DNA of 64,000 nucleotides from Paraspadella gotoi (Eukaryota; Chaetognatha). Where the stretch lies: the NCBI GenBank assembly GCA_051294375.1, contig CM119264.1, positions 9,112,764-9,176,763 of the forward strand, read 5' to 3'. Below, one piece after another: positions 36,423 through 50,414 of the stretch. The notes under the pieces were generated by a model. The model did not search any database and was not told where the DNA came from. It saw nothing but the letters and a program-made list of their open reading frames with translations. The number at the start of each line of letters is the position of its first letter. Position 1 is the first letter of the stretch. The position numbers and the translations under genes were made by a program.

Positions 36423-37689
36423 GTTTTTAACTTCACTTCGTCAAGAAAGTTAAATTCTGTACTCATTAATTCAATAAACATTTACATAAAGTAAAAAGTC
36501 AAATTGAAATAAAGAGTTTTTTTCGATAGTTTAACTCATAAAACTCATAAAAAAAGTATAAAAAGAGTCTGGAAAATGTGTAGAGTAGTTTATTTTAGAC
36601 TTATTTAGTGATACAACTCCAAGTATTGTACTTGTTCCATCAAAGGAAGAATTAAAAAATTATAAGAAGTAGAAATTGAGCTTACAGTAAAGAAATCAAG
36701 TTTAAGTTAAAAATTTAGTTGTAAGAAATTTTAGCTTACATATAAAAAATTAATTTTTCTCTTGAAAATCTAAGTTTACCTAAGAAATATTTTGTTTAAA
36801 TTTTATGAACATTTTATGTAGATTTTTAAATGTTTTCGATTATTTTTCAATAGAAAACGCTCTTACAAGATATGAGAAAATGATTAAGATACAGTAAATT
36901 AAGATCTCTACAATTTTAGGTTGAGTGATCCCTGGCCTTAACGAAAGAAAAATTAGATAATGAACTATAAAGATTTAATTAAATATTTTTTTTTTAAATT
37001 ATGCTCAACTTTGGAGACGTTTGTGACTGGCGTATGCAACGAGTTGAAGAATTAAAAAGTTTCTACTTGTGAGTTTACTTTTGGATTTATCTTTAAAAAA
37101 AATTAAATCTGGTTTTTTTTCTCAAACTTTTTTTAGGTTATGTACTATTTTCTTTAATAAAGGCTAAACAGCTGCTTAGATTACACGTGCTATGCACGCA
37201 CCTCAACGTTCTCTCCAAGTCCGCGCGCCCATTTTTCGAACGTGCAACTCGAAGATTTATGAGTATTTATCCCCTTTATCCCTCGAGAGATAAGAGAGAG
37301 AGAGCGAGATATAGCGACGATGAGATCGAGACGAGAGAGACGAGTGTAGATGGATGAGACGAGGAGGAGACAGAGGAGATTATGAGAGCACGCGAGATGA
37401 TGATCCATGAGAGAGAGACGGGATAACGAAAAATCGGTTTAAACGCAGTACGATAACTGCAAGGGAGCTAAGCTCTCTCTCGGTTAATTGCATCACCGAA
37501 TTCTGCAGCGTCGCGGAGCGCTCCCCCTTTTTCTTTCTCCCACACTGGACTGCCAATAACCAAAATAGAGACAAACGCGATCTTGATGTTCAACGGCCCC
37601 TCGAGCCATGTTTTTGCGGGTCGTTTTCGTTAAAAATTATAAATAACTTATAAATATAACTTTATAAGTTATAAGTTATAAGTTTTTTT

Positions 37690-37819
37690 TTCGTTTTCTA
37701 GTATTCGGTTCTCAAATAGATTGTGTTATTTTTTTTCATAACTTTGCTCGTTCTATTTTTAACGTACCGACCGACGAACCGACCGAAAAGTGACTTATCG
37801 AGTACTCGCGGAGCAACTA
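37690..37819 (-). mobile_element. MITE fragment related to the TTGCGCCGC family
   Basis: On the minus strand the sequence reads GTTGCTCCGCGAGTACTCG, then ATAAGTCACTTTTCGGTCGG, then ACGTTAAAAAT, in the same order as the left half of the copy at 8,308. The far terminus was not found. A noisy second copy is at about 46,500-46,637. Confidence 0.55.
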
Positions 37820-38657
37820 AAAATAAATAATTATATTTTAAAAGCAGGTATATACGCGACTTGCCAAAACTATAGTTCATCCTTTCGAAATAGTTATCAC
37901 TTTTTTTTCCCTCTTCCATCGCCGGCTTGTTCCCCGATACATAAAATGCAAATTTATGCAAAAATGCGAAAAAAAAAAACGTCGCCTGTAAAAAAAAAAA
38001 AGTAGCTGGAAGTGACTTGGAGGAGGCAGTGGCCGCGACGAGAAACGAGGGATATAGACGCCCTCATTAACGACGATTCGATGCGAAGGGAAGCCAATGA
38101 AAAGGAGGAGCCTCTTGGGAGACGAGACAGAAGAGATGACGAGGATGGCGACTTGATGCGTCATGACGAGAACCTAGAAATGCCGCGTCGATTGGCACGA
38201 CGATGACGGGAAAATGCTGTGGATTGTAGTAAGTTATATGTCAATATTTACTTTACTTTTATTATATCTATTCCACTGTCCACTTATAACTGTTATTGTT
38301 CTGGCTGCAAAAAGTCTGTGATCATTAATGAATAATGATCATTAATGATTATTGCCAAATATACCTAAAAAAAATAATGAAACGTATACCGTGGATTTTT
38401 TTCTTCACAACGTTGGGGCGGATTAGTAGTATTTGAAACGAAGAAAACTATTTAAAAACTGGATGAATTAAAAAAGTTACGATGAAGTAAAGCTGACACT
38501 TTAAATGAAATACAAAAGACCCACGCTTCTAACCTGAGCTGTATGTATTGATATTTACATTTACATGTACATTAACTTATTTATAAGTACGCGAATCAAA
38601 ATACCGAATAACGTCGATCCCAAATCACAAGGTCGCCTCCGGACGGTTCCAAGAAAG

Positions 38658-39143
38658 AGGGGGCGGAGGGAGGGGGCAGGGGGGGGCCGAGAATTTATGA
38701 TCGATTTGAGGGTAGGATTTGAGGGATTTGAGGGCAAGGCATTTTGCAGGGATGGTTTTGAGGGAGGGGGCAGGGGGGGCCGAGATTTAGATTCGATTTG
38801 AGGGAGGATTTGAGGGATATTGAGGAGGATTGTGAGGAGGATTTAGAGGGGGGGGCGGCAGACTTACTCTGTGTTGCATGGGAGATTTGAGAGAGAGATT
38901 TGAGGGATTTGAGGAGGGATTTGAGGGAGGATTTGAGAGGGGGCAGGGGGGCCGAGATTTAGATTCGATTTGAGGGAGGATTTGAGGGATTTGAGGAGGA
39001 TTTGAGGGAGGATTTGAGGGAGGGGGCAGGGGGGGGGCCGAGATTTAGATTCGATTTGAGGGAGGATTTGAGGGATTTGAGGGAGGGATTTGAGGGAGGA
39101 TTTGAGGGAGGGGGGCGGGGGGGCCGAGATTTAGATTCGATTT
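38658..39143. repeat. G-rich minisatellite (GATTTGAGGGAG units with long G runs)
   Basis: Units like GATTTGAGGGAG and GATTTGAGGGA alternate with blocks such as GGGGGCAGGGGGGCCGAG followed by ATTTAGATTC. The plus strand has runs of 5 to 8 G spaced closely enough for G-quadruplex formation. Segment B copy 2 has a much shorter version at about 47,552-47,712. Confidence 0.88.
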
Positions 39144-39171
39144 GGTCCGAAATCCGACGACGATGACGACG

Positions 39172-39204
<33 letters not shown>

Positions 39205-39911
39205 CGTTTTCCACGCGGAATTGAAACAAGCTGCTACAGAGACGACCTCTTGAACTCGTGAGAGAGGAATCGTCGGAAAGAGAAAGGTGGGAATGTGCAA
39301 GGTGGTGGCGATGGTGGCGATAGTGGCGATGGTGTGTCGGTGGTGATGGTGAAAAGGAAAGGGAGGTGGGTGATCTGTCGTAAGGAAATAAAAAAAGAGA
39401 GAGGGTCAAAGAGAAAAATAACCATTCACCGAATAGGAGAGGTTTTAGTCTAAAGAGAAGTAAGAGAAGAAAGAAAAAAAAATATAGGAAAGCGGGAGAT
39501 ATAAGATGGAAAAGGAAAAGGTAAAGAGAGAAAAGGGAAAGGAAAAGAAACGTCCTGTAAAAACTGAAAATTTGGAAAAAGGGAGAGAAAAAGGGAAAAA
39601 AAATTATTGCAGGAGAGACCACGGAAAACGAGAGATGTACTAATACAAAAGAAATGGAAAATGAAAGGTTGATTTTTAGATAATGTATTAATGGAGAAAA
39701 AAACAAAAACAAACAAAAGAAATATGAAAAGAAAAAAGAAGTCAAAAGTATTTTAATACATAGTAAGAAAACGGTATTAAAGAGGAAAGCGAAATGGGGA
39801 ATTAAAACGTATATTCTTAAAAAAAACGGAAATATTTCTAGAAGAGTAGATTGGGAAAAAGTAGCCAAGGGCGGCGGTCGGAGAAAGAGATTAGTTTAGG
39901 AGCAGAGGGAC

Positions 39912-39990
<79 letters not shown>

Positions 39991-40065
39991 AGAGAAAGAA
40001 TGGTGAACTGGTAACCTCGACAAACGCCTCAGAACGAGGGAAAAACCGAGGGCGGAAAAAAATGA

Positions 40066-40146
<81 letters not shown>

Positions 40147-40310
40147 GAGAGAGAAAGAAAGACCTTCATTCCCCGGGTCGAAAATAGGGCGAAGGAAAAC
40201 CGCGTTTCCTCCGTCGCGCCAACATAAAACCAAAACGCGAAACAAACTCTTGCCGTAGTGTTTCGAGTAAAAAAAATCGCCTGGAAACAGAGAAAAAAAA
40301 AGGAGAATGA

Positions 40311-40411
<101 letters not shown>

Positions 40412-41107
40412 TAAAAATGAATGAGGCGAAACTCTGGGAAAAGCCTGTAAATCACGACGAACTACTCACGTGTTCTCTTCCTCTTCCCGTTTTCCCGCTT
40501 CGCTACTAAACACTTATTTTACTTTCATAGCGACGATATTTTTCTCGTGAATCATTTCGCTTTTACCGCAAAAAAATGTCTTTTCTTTAGAAACTGTTCA
40601 GTTGAGTCATTTAATAATTGTTTCTCTATTTTCATTTTCATTCACGAGATTGATTAGGAAGAGCCTCTCCCGGATATTTGAATTTTTTTTAAGTTTCGTT
40701 ATCCATTTATGTTTGAAAACTTTTCTAACTTTCTATCATCCGTGAGCCATTGACCTCCGTCAAGCTATCCCCACGCCCCCCGCTCCTCGCCTCCAGTCTC
40801 TGTCCAGACCGACGAGGCAAATTTTTTCTCTTTTTTTTTTCTCTTCTCGTCGTCAAATGAGAAAGAATGGCTTCTCTGGGACCAGAGCAACTCTTATGCA
40901 GCATCCGGTTTTGATTGAAAAAAGCGAACGAAAAATAAGGCTTCGAGTGATAAGCCCCTTATAGGATTGCCTTCGCTTTAATTGTCGAAGATGGCTAAAG
41001 GTGGGAAAAAATAACTGAGTGGAAATGGGGAAATGGTTTTTAGAAATATACATTGATAAAGGTTTAATGTTTTGCCAATACAACGATTTTTATCGTTAAT
41101 TGTACAT

Positions 41108-41139
41108 GTTTCGACTCTCTTAGTTCGAGTCTTCATCAG
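41108..41139 (-). ncRNA. Hammerhead-ribozyme-like core
   Basis: On the minus strand the sequence reads CTGATGA, then A, GACTC, a 9-base loop, GAGTC, then GAAAC. This is the conserved core of a hammerhead ribozyme with a 5-bp stem II. An extra A precedes stem II. No convincing stem I is seen, and stem III could only be one or two pairs, as known for the minimal hammerheads of Penelope-like elements. Activity is therefore doubtful. Confidence 0.4.
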
Positions 41140-41300
41140 CTTTGAAAAAATATTAGCAAAATTGCTCTTCACATTGAGTTAGAGAGAGAGAGAGATTGAG
41201 GGAGAGTTTCCAACAAAGGGCTGAGTAAAGGACAGTGTCTAGATGAGAGGACAGGTGAAGGTAAGGACAGAGAAGAAGTTAATTTTTAATGGTGAAAACT

Positions 41301-41342
<42 letters not shown>

Positions 41343-41749
41343 AATAATTACATTTGACTTCACTTAGCAACGAAAAGAGAGAAAAAAAATACAATGTCTA
41401 GAAATATACAATAATTTCGTTGAACTTTAAAGTTTAATAGACGTAAAAAACTTGATGAAATCCCTTCTAATATCCGACTTACTTTTTGGACTAAGCTAAT
41501 ATTTTTTTTCTGGCAAAAAAAAAACCAGGTATTCTCGTCGTCTTAGTTCACTAAGAAATCGTTACCTTTGAGGCGAAGTCGCGGGCGGGCGCCGGGGGCG
41601 GCGGGGGTCGGAGGGGCTGTGAAAGGTCAAGAGTCGAATGAGTGGGAAGATACTTGAAGGAAAAAAAACAACTTATTCGTGGGGAGGAGGCAGCGTCGAT
41701 ATACCGCATAGAATCACCATTTGCCACATCAGGAATGCGACACCTAAAT

Positions 41750-41985
41750 GATATATTATGGCAACGGGAGGATAGCCTGTGATACCCGGGGCGCGGGGTA
41801 TCTCACCAACTGGCGTAGGGGCTGCGGACCCTCAGTGACCGCCTCCTGTCACTGGCATGTTTATACCGGCACCGTCACATTTAAGCCAGAACCGGGATAC
41901 CCAGGGATTGAACCCGGGACGCACGGATGGAATGAGATGATTTAGCCTGCTCAGCCATTGAGACGAGGCTGAGGACGGACAGCAG
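41750..41985 (-). mobile_element. tRNA-derived SINE, copy in segment B
   Basis: On the minus strand the A box region TGGCTGAGCAGGCTAA is followed by the B box GGGTTCAATCCC. The core is the one at 19.6 kb: GGTATAAACATGCCAGTGAC, GGCGGTCACTGAGGGTC, CGCCAG, GGTATCACAGGC and CCGTTGCCAT. Core identity over different heads supports one SINE family. Confidence 0.82.
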
Positions 41986-42567
41986 TGAGGCAGCTTTAAG
42001 TCTTGCTGCCACAATATAAGTATATAAGTAAAGATATTCCCTTATGCTTTTTTAAGGATTTTTATGTGTCCTTTGTTATTGATTGTGAAAAAACTGCCGT
42101 TAAATTATACGTATCTTTCCCAGAAAGAAATTATTAAGTTGTGAGAAATTTATTACGAGGAGAAAATAAATCTTTTAAGGGTCAAAGACAGAAATATAAA
42201 ATGAATGAAGACGAACAGAAATTCAACTATTGAATATATCTGTAACGGAAAGCCGATGCTAGAAATAAAATTGAAGAGCAAAAGAACCTTGGTTTCATTT
42301 TCGTCAAGAGACTTGGCGCACCTGATGTCAGATGCGGCAGGTGCTGAGAGCTATTTCTTTTCGGAAATAGTGAATTCTTATCTTAAGGGGCGAGTGAGTT
42401 GAAGCTGAATATTCACAGGTTCGATAGGGTTGATGTGGCCAGGAGTCAAGAGGGAATTGTGGGCGAATGGGTTCGAAATCAGGTTTCCCTCGGGGGTGTG
42501 GATTCTCAGTTCAACATGATTTTAATTTTGTCTCCCCTAGAAAACGAAAAATCGGTTTTCAATAGAT

Positions 42568-42615
<48 letters not shown>

Positions 42616-42651
42616 TTCTCTTTTCTGTGACTTTCCTTTCCATCTCAATTC

Positions 42652-42728
<77 letters not shown>

Positions 42729-44064
42729 GTCTCTCTCTCTTTATCTCTCTCATGCTGTGAGCTGTTTTTCTGTATTTTGTGTCTCTCCTTCTTCATTTTT
42801 TTCTACCTACCGGTACTACTATAATTTAAAGGTAATTGATGATTTTTTCTGACCCTTTCTTTTTATTTTTTTCACTTTTTTCAATAATAATATTTCTAAC
42901 ATTCATTCGTTGTTCCTGTCTTGGCTTGCCATATAAGTTTTAAAAAAAATTACCAAATCGAAGAGCCCTGTCGTTATCAAGGGTATAAAGATAAATAAAA
43001 GATAAATTAAAAGCAAATTGAACACATATAAAATAAAATTACGTTCAATGTATATATAATTATATTTTTTGCTTAAGGAAACATTTATTTTCTACCTCAT
43101 GTTAGTAATTTAAAAATTTAAAAATTTAAAAATACTTAAAATTACTCAGACGAAAAATGAAAAAAGGCTTTTTCACCCTTTTCTCTTTTAGTTGAGAAAC
43201 TCCTCGACTTGAGTCCTTACCTCAAAATAAGACGCGTTATCAGTTCAGCTGAACTTTGACCTCGTTTTCCTTTCCTTTCTTCTCTCCCGAGTTAGCGAGA
43301 GGTTTTGCTCTCCTTTTTTATTCATTTTTATTCGAGAATTTTTTTCCTATATTTGCTTTTTTGTTATGTTTTTATATATATATATATAAATATTTTAAAT
43401 TAACGTATTTTAAATTAAACATTTAGCAGGAATGATTTCTGTGCATAAAAAATTTAGTGCAGTTATAAAAAAACCCAAAAAAACCACCAACTCATTTAGA
43501 AGAAAATTAAGCTCAGGGAATATTGATTAAACGTCTTAATATTATAATCCTAAAGGCTAAACGGAGGAACCAAATAAAAAGAAGATTAGCTTTGACGCTG
43601 ACGACGACTACTACTCTGACGACGACGACGACATTATTTTTGTCACCGAGAAAGTACGGCCGATCGCGACGTCGAGACGATGCCTTCGCAACACAGAAGC
43701 CGGCAAAAGAGAAAAATGTATGCCTGTTGCCTATGTATGCTTCCACAGTGACTACGGCGGACCCCGATGGCGACGCCGCTTAGGCTTATTAATTTTAAAA
43801 GCAAACGTCGGCTTTCTTCATTTTCCTAATCACCATTCACGATCTTTAATTTTGCATCCGCCGAAAAAAAAAAACGACCAAAAACCACAAAGAACACAAA
43901 CCAACAAAACGACCGCGAGCTATTTTCACCTGATTCTCACTCTGTGTCGCGTTATGATTAACGATAACTCTTAGTGTGAACTGATTAACCATACTTACTC
44001 TTGAGAATTCAAAAGCCGGAAAAGAATGTAAATGATGTAAATATGTTTTTTTTTGTCGGATGGA

Positions 44065-44109
<45 letters not shown>

Positions 44110-44950
44110 TCGAGTTTGGACGATGACGATTCACGATCTTCGGCGACGTCGTCTTCTTTCTCTCGGGAAATCAAAAGAAACAGCGGGGGAACGAAAATGG
44201 GGAAAGGAAGGAAAAAAGCAGAGAGTTAAAAGAAGAATATAAAAAAGAAAAGAAAAAAATATGAAAGATAAGGAAAAAATAACAATAACTAAAGTAGAAA
44301 CGAATTTGGATGGTAAAGGAATCTGGCTGGAGAGACGGAGAGACGGAGAGACGGATAGAGAGAAAGAAACGAGGCTACAATTGGATCCAATTCGTCTGTG
44401 AGAAACGAAAGCCGATTTCTTGGTCTTTCGGTTGATCGGGTAGTCTTTCTAACTATTAATAACTATTGCGAAGTAGGGCGAAAAACTGTATTTATATACT
44501 GTGTCACGAAAAGTGAGAGGCGCGAACACTTGGAATACAACCGAGGTCGAGCTATCAATTCAGATTTAACAATAAAAGACGACGACTGCTGACTTCACTG
44601 CTACTAAATCCTTTTTGACCTTTTTTAAGACAAAAGAACACTCTACTTTACGATGATTGCGATGAATGTGAACCTTGGGGATGATTTAAAGATGGAAAGA
44701 TGATGGAAGAAATAAAAAAAAGATGAGTCTGAGATGATGTAGCAAAAGGAAAGAGAGATAGAGACGATTATGACAGTAAAATTTGAAAGGAGAGAGATGA
44801 TTAGCAGAGAAAAGAGACAGAGAAAAAATGGAAAGAGGAAGTGGAAAAACAGAAGGAGGAAGCAAAAGGAGAGGAAATGGAAAGGAGGAGAAAAGCGAAC
44901 GGAAAGATTTCTCGCTGCAGAAATAAAACCGTGATTCCGGTTAACGATGG

Positions 44951-45027
<77 letters not shown>

Positions 45028-45195
45028 TAGAGAGAGAAGCTTTTATGCGATTCCGAAAACCAAGGAGACCCGAACTCAGGTCGTGTAAATGAGGGAGTAA
45101 ATTATTTTTCCACAGGTAAAAAAAAGGGAAGAAAAAACGATTAAACGAAGCAAATGGTAGTTTTAGATGCAAATGTGAGCAGTTTTGATATCTCT

Positions 45196-45250
<55 letters not shown>

Positions 45251-46499
45251 CTCTGCTCTCTCTCGTCTCTCTCTCTCTCAATATTTCACTAAAACACCGG
45301 CGATACGCTATGTAAAATATTCTTATTTTGACGTTGTTCGGTTTTCTTGTGAACAATCCAATCCGTAGCGCAGAAAACAACTGACAATTTCGAGGAAAAC
45401 AAACGTAAAATTTTTCTTTCACTGGAAACGATTTTTCGTTGAAACATCTTCGGTTTGGATTCCATCGTTTATTTTCTCCGACTCTCGCGACCTCCTCCCC
45501 TTGCTCATCCACCTCCCCCACTCCCCCTTCCCTCCCCCCTTATCCCGACACCCTAAAAAAACGATTGGGTGAGCCAAAGAAGGTCCGCCGGAGTCTTTGT
45601 TGCCGAAGCGTTGGCCATCCGAGGATTGATCGATTCGGATATATTTCGATCTCTCCGGCCAAACAGAACCCGTCCCTCTATTTATTCTGCCTTTCATTAG
45701 CTTCTCGCCGCCTTCATCCCTTCGTTCGTCTTTTTTTTCCCCTTTTTCTTTTATTGTTTGTTTGGACTTTTGTTTGTTTGTTTATCTTTTTTATTTGCTT
45801 TTCGTTTAAAGCCTTCCACGCGCTCATTTTGGCTGGGAGCGATTGGAATTGATCTTTCGTTTGTATGATTTTTGTAATTTACTCATTTGAATTTGTATCT
45901 TTACCCAAAGATCCCTTCATTAACTCGACGATTATTATAAATTTATCATTAATCCCTTTTCTCTATATAGATATAACGTTCTTTCGAGGAAAACGAAAAA
46001 TCATTAATCCTCGATCCAAATTCTCATTTATCGTTGAAGAGAAGCGCGTTAGTTTTTAAATGAGTTTTTTTAGGCGGGAGATGAAAGATTTATTGCGCAG
46101 AGTAAGAACTTAGTGAATTCGTGTTTATGACATCGGGATAAAGAAAATAAGAGATGAGGGAAGCAAATATACTCTTTTGTCATTCCTCATTTGAAATCCG
46201 AGCAAGGCTTTTGGCATTTGGCACACACCTAACGCAGTACGATACGCAAGGGATGCTAAGCTCTCTCTCGGTTAAATTTGCATCACCGAATTCTGCAGCG
46301 TCGCGAGCGCTGCCCCCTTTTTTTCTTTCTCCCACCACTGGACTGCCAATAACCAAAATTAGAGACAAACGCGATCTTTGATGTTTCAAAGCGGCGCCCT
46401 CGGGCGCATATGTTTTTGCGGGTCGTTTTTTCGTTTAAAAAATTATAAAATAACTTATAAATATAAACTTTATACAGTTATAAGTTAATAAGTTTTTTT

Positions 46500-46637
46500 T
46501 TCGTTTTTCTAGTATTCGGTTCTCAATAGAATTGGTGTTAATTTTTTTTTTTGCATTAACTTTGCTCGTTCTTATTTTTAACGTACCGTACCGCGAACCG
46601 ACCGAAAAGTGACTTATCCGAGTACTCCGCGAGGCAA
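46500..46637 (-). mobile_element. MITE fragment, second copy in duplicated segment B
   Basis: Same element as at 37,690-37,819, carrying extra single bases, as expected of the noisy copy of segment B. Confidence 0.5.
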
Positions 46638-48517
46638 CTAAAATAAATAATTATATTTTAAAAGCAGGTATATACGCGACTTAACCAAACTATAGTTCAA
46701 TCCTTTCGAAATAGTTTATCACTTTTTTTTTCCCTCTTCCCATCGCCGGCTTGTTCCCGATACTTAAAAATGCAAATTTAATGCAAAAAATGCAAAAAAA
46801 AAAAAAAAGTCGCCTGTAAAAAAAAAAAAAAGTAGCTGGAAGTGACTTGGAGGAGGCAGTGGCCGCGACGAGAAACGAGGGGATATAGGACGCCCCTCAT
46901 TAACAACGATTCGATGCGAAGGGAAGCCAATGAAAAGGAGGAAGCCTCTTGGGAGAGCGAGAGCAGTAAGAGAATGACGAGGACTGGCGACTTGATGCGT
47001 CATGTGAACGAGAACCTAGAAATGCGCGTCGTTGGCACGACGATGACGGAAAATGCTTGTGGATTGTAGTATAGTTATATGTCAATATTTACTTTACTTT
47101 TTATTTATATCTATTCGCAATGTCCACTTATAAAACTGGTTATTGTTCTGGCTGCAAATAGTCTGATGAATCATTAATGAAAATAATGATATTAAATGAA
47201 TTATTGGGGCCAAAATATAACTAAAAAAAAATAATGAAACGTCAATACCGTGGATTTTTTTCTTCAACAACGTTGGGGCGGATTAGTAGTATTTAAACGA
47301 AAGAAAACTATTTAAAAACTGGATTGAAATTAAAAGAAGTTAGCGATGAAGTAAAGCTGACACTCTCTGACTTTTTAAATGAATATAACCAAAAAAGGGG
47401 ACCCATAAACGCTTCCTAACTGAGCTGTATGTAAATTGATATTTACATTGTACATTGTACACCTTAACTTTATTTTTATAAGTAGCGAATCTAAAATCCG
47501 AATGAACGTCGAATCGACAAAATCAACAAGGTCCCTCCGGACGGTTCCAAGAAAGAGGGGGGCGGTAGGGACGGGAGGCAGGGGGGCAGAGATTTAGATT
47601 CGATTTGAAGGGAGGATTTGAGGGAGGATTTGGAGGGATATATATGAGGAGGATATTGAAGGGAGGATTTGAGGATGGGGCAGGGGGGAGGGACGAAGAT
47701 TTAGATTCGATTTGGTTCCGAAATGAACCGACGAACAGATGACGACGAATTTTTTTTTATATTTTTTTTTTTCGTTTCCAACGCAGGAATTGAAACTAAG
47801 CTGCTACATGAGACGACTCCTCTTTGAACTCGTTGAAGAGGAATCGTCGTTGAAGAGAGAAAAGGTGGGGAATCGTGGCAAGGTGGGTGGCGATGGTGGC
47901 GATAGTGCGTTATCGCGTGGTGTCGGTGGTGATGGTGATAAAGGAAAGGGAGGTGGGTAATCTGTCCGTAAGGAAATAAAAAAGAGAGAGGGTCAAGAAG
48001 AAAAATAACCATTCATCCGAAAATACGGAAGAGTTTTTAGTCTAAAGAGAAGTAAGAGAAGAAAGAAAAAAAATATAGGAAAAAAGCGGGAGAATATAAG
48101 ATGGAAAAGGAAAAAGGTAAAGAGAGAAAAGGGAAGAGAAAAAGAAACGTCCTGTTAAAAACTGAAAAATTTGGGAAAGGGAGAGAAAAGGGAAAAAAAA
48201 ATTATTGGGCGAGGAGAGACCACGCGAAAACGGAGATGTACTAATACAAAAGAATGGAAATGACAGGTTGAATTTTAGATAATGTATTAATGGAGAAAAA
48301 ACAAACGAAACAAAAAAATATGAAATAAAAAAGAAGTCAAAAAGTATTTTAATACGTAGTAAGAAAGGTATTAAATGAGGAACAAGCGAAATGGGGAATT
48401 AAAACGTATATTCTTAAAAAACGAAAAATAATTTCCTAGCAAGACGCTCAGACTTGGGAAAGTGACCTAAGGGCCGGTCGGAGAAAGAGAATTAGTTTAG
48501 GGCAGAGGGACAGAAAG

Positions 48518-48558
<41 letters not shown>

Positions 48559-48935
48559 AGAGAGAGAAGAGAGAGAGAGAGAGAAAGAGAGATGAGAGAG
48601 AGAAAGAAACATGGTGAACTGGTAACCATCGACAAACTCGCTCAAGAACGAAGGGAAAACCGAAAGGGCCGGAAAAAATGAAGAGAGAGAGAAATAGAGA
48701 GAGAGAGAGAGATGAGAGAGAGGAGAATTAAGAAAGAGCCTTCTATTTCCCCGGGTCGAAAAATTAGGGCGAGGAAAACGCGTTTCCTCGTCGCGCAACA
48801 TAAACAAAAAAACCGCGAAACAAAACTCTTTGCCGTATTTGTTGTTTGCGAGTAAACAAAAATCGCTGGAACACAGAGAAAAAAGAAAAAGGAGATGAAG
48901 ACTAGAGAGAGAGAGAGAGATGAGAAAGAGAGAGA

Positions 48936-48982
<47 letters not shown>

Positions 48983-49719
48983 AGAGAGAGAGTCAAAAAT
49001 GAAATGAGGGAACTCTGGGAAAAGCCTGTAATCAACGACGAACTAAGCTCACTGTGTTCTCTTCTCTTCCGTTTCCCGCTTCGCATACTCTAAACACTTA
49101 TTTTTACTTTTCCCATAGTCGACGATATTTTTCTGCGTGAAATCATTTCGCTTTTACCTAGAAAAAAAATGTCTTTTTTCTTTAAAAACTGTTTCAGTTG
49201 AGTCATTTCAATAATTGTTTCTATATTTTCATTTTCCATTCACGAGATTTTGATTAGGAAGAGCCTCTTGCCCGGATTATTTTGAAATTTTTTTTAAGTT
49301 TTCGTTTCCATTTATGTTTGAAAACTTTTCTAACTTTCTCATAATCCGTGAGCCATTGACCTCGTCAAGCTATCCCACGCCCCCCGCTCTCGCCTCCAGT
49401 CTCTGTCCAGACCGACGAGGCAAATTTTTTTCTCTTTTTTTTTTCTCTTCTCGTCGTCAAATGAGAAAGAATGGCTTCTCTGGGAGCCGAGCTAACTCTT
49501 ATGGCAAGCATCGGTTTTGATTGAAAAAGCGAACGAAAAATAAGGCTTCGAGTGATAAGCCCCTTATAAAGGATTGCCTTCGCTTTTAATTGTCGAAGAT
49601 GGCTAAAGGTGGGAAAAAATAACTGAGTGGAAATGGGGAAATGGTTTTTAAGAAAATATACATTGATAAAGGTTTTATGTTTTGCCAATACAACGATTTT
49701 TATTCGTTTAATTGTACAT

Positions 49720-49752
49720 GTTTCGACTCTCTTAGTTCGAGTCTTCAATCAG
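49720..49752 (-). ncRNA. Hammerhead-like core, second copy
   Basis: Counterpart of 41,108-41,139 in segment B copy 2. An extra T interrupts CTGATGA (CTGATTGA), probably a read error. Confidence 0.3.
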
Positions 49753-50414
49753 CTTTGAAAAATATTAGCAAAATTGCTTTCACATTGAGTTAGATGATAG
49801 AGAAGAGTGATTGAGGGAGAAGTTTTCTCAAACAAAGGGCTGAGTAAAGGACAGTGGTCTAGATGAGAGACAGGTGAGGGTAATTTGGACAGAAGGGAAG
49901 AAAGTTAATTTTTAATCGTGAAAACCTGGAAAGATAGAGAGAGAAGAGAAAGAGAGAGAGAGAAGTAGAGAGAGAGAGAGAAATATTTACATTTGAACTT
50001 CTTACTTAGCAAATTCGAAAAGAAGAGAAAAAAAATCAATGTCTAAGAAATATACAATAATTTCGTTGAACTTAAGTTAATAGTACGTAAAAACTTGATG
50101 AAATCCCTTCTAATAATCACGAACTTACTTTTTGGACTAAGCTAATATTTTTTTTCTGGCAAAAAAAAACCGAGGTATTCTCGTCGTCTTAGTTTCACTA
50201 AGAAATCGTTTACCCTTTGAGGGAAAGTCGCGGGCGGGCGCCGGGAGGCGGCGGGGTCGGAGGGGCTGTGAAAGGTCCAAGAGTCGAATGAGTGGGAAGC
50301 ATACTTGAAGAAAAAAAACCAACTTATTCGTGGGGAAGAGGCAAGCGGTCTTATATACCCGTCTCATAGAATTCACACCATTTGCCACCCACCTCTAGGA
50401 AATGCGACACCTAA

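Larger units (their letters stand above)
31295..37272. repeat. Segment A, copy 2 (about 6.0 kb, noisy)
   Basis: Co-linear with 26,335-31,211 but with many small insertions and some deletions, densest at 31.3-34.0 kb. Two blocks have no counterpart in copy 1: about 32,055-32,395 and 33,835-34,135. The pattern fits an uncorrected long read. Confidence 0.9.

Noticed and set aside
42205-42402. 65-codon frame of ordinary composition in segment B
   Set aside because: It is not kept in the second copy, has no splice signals and no motif. It is likely a chance frame.
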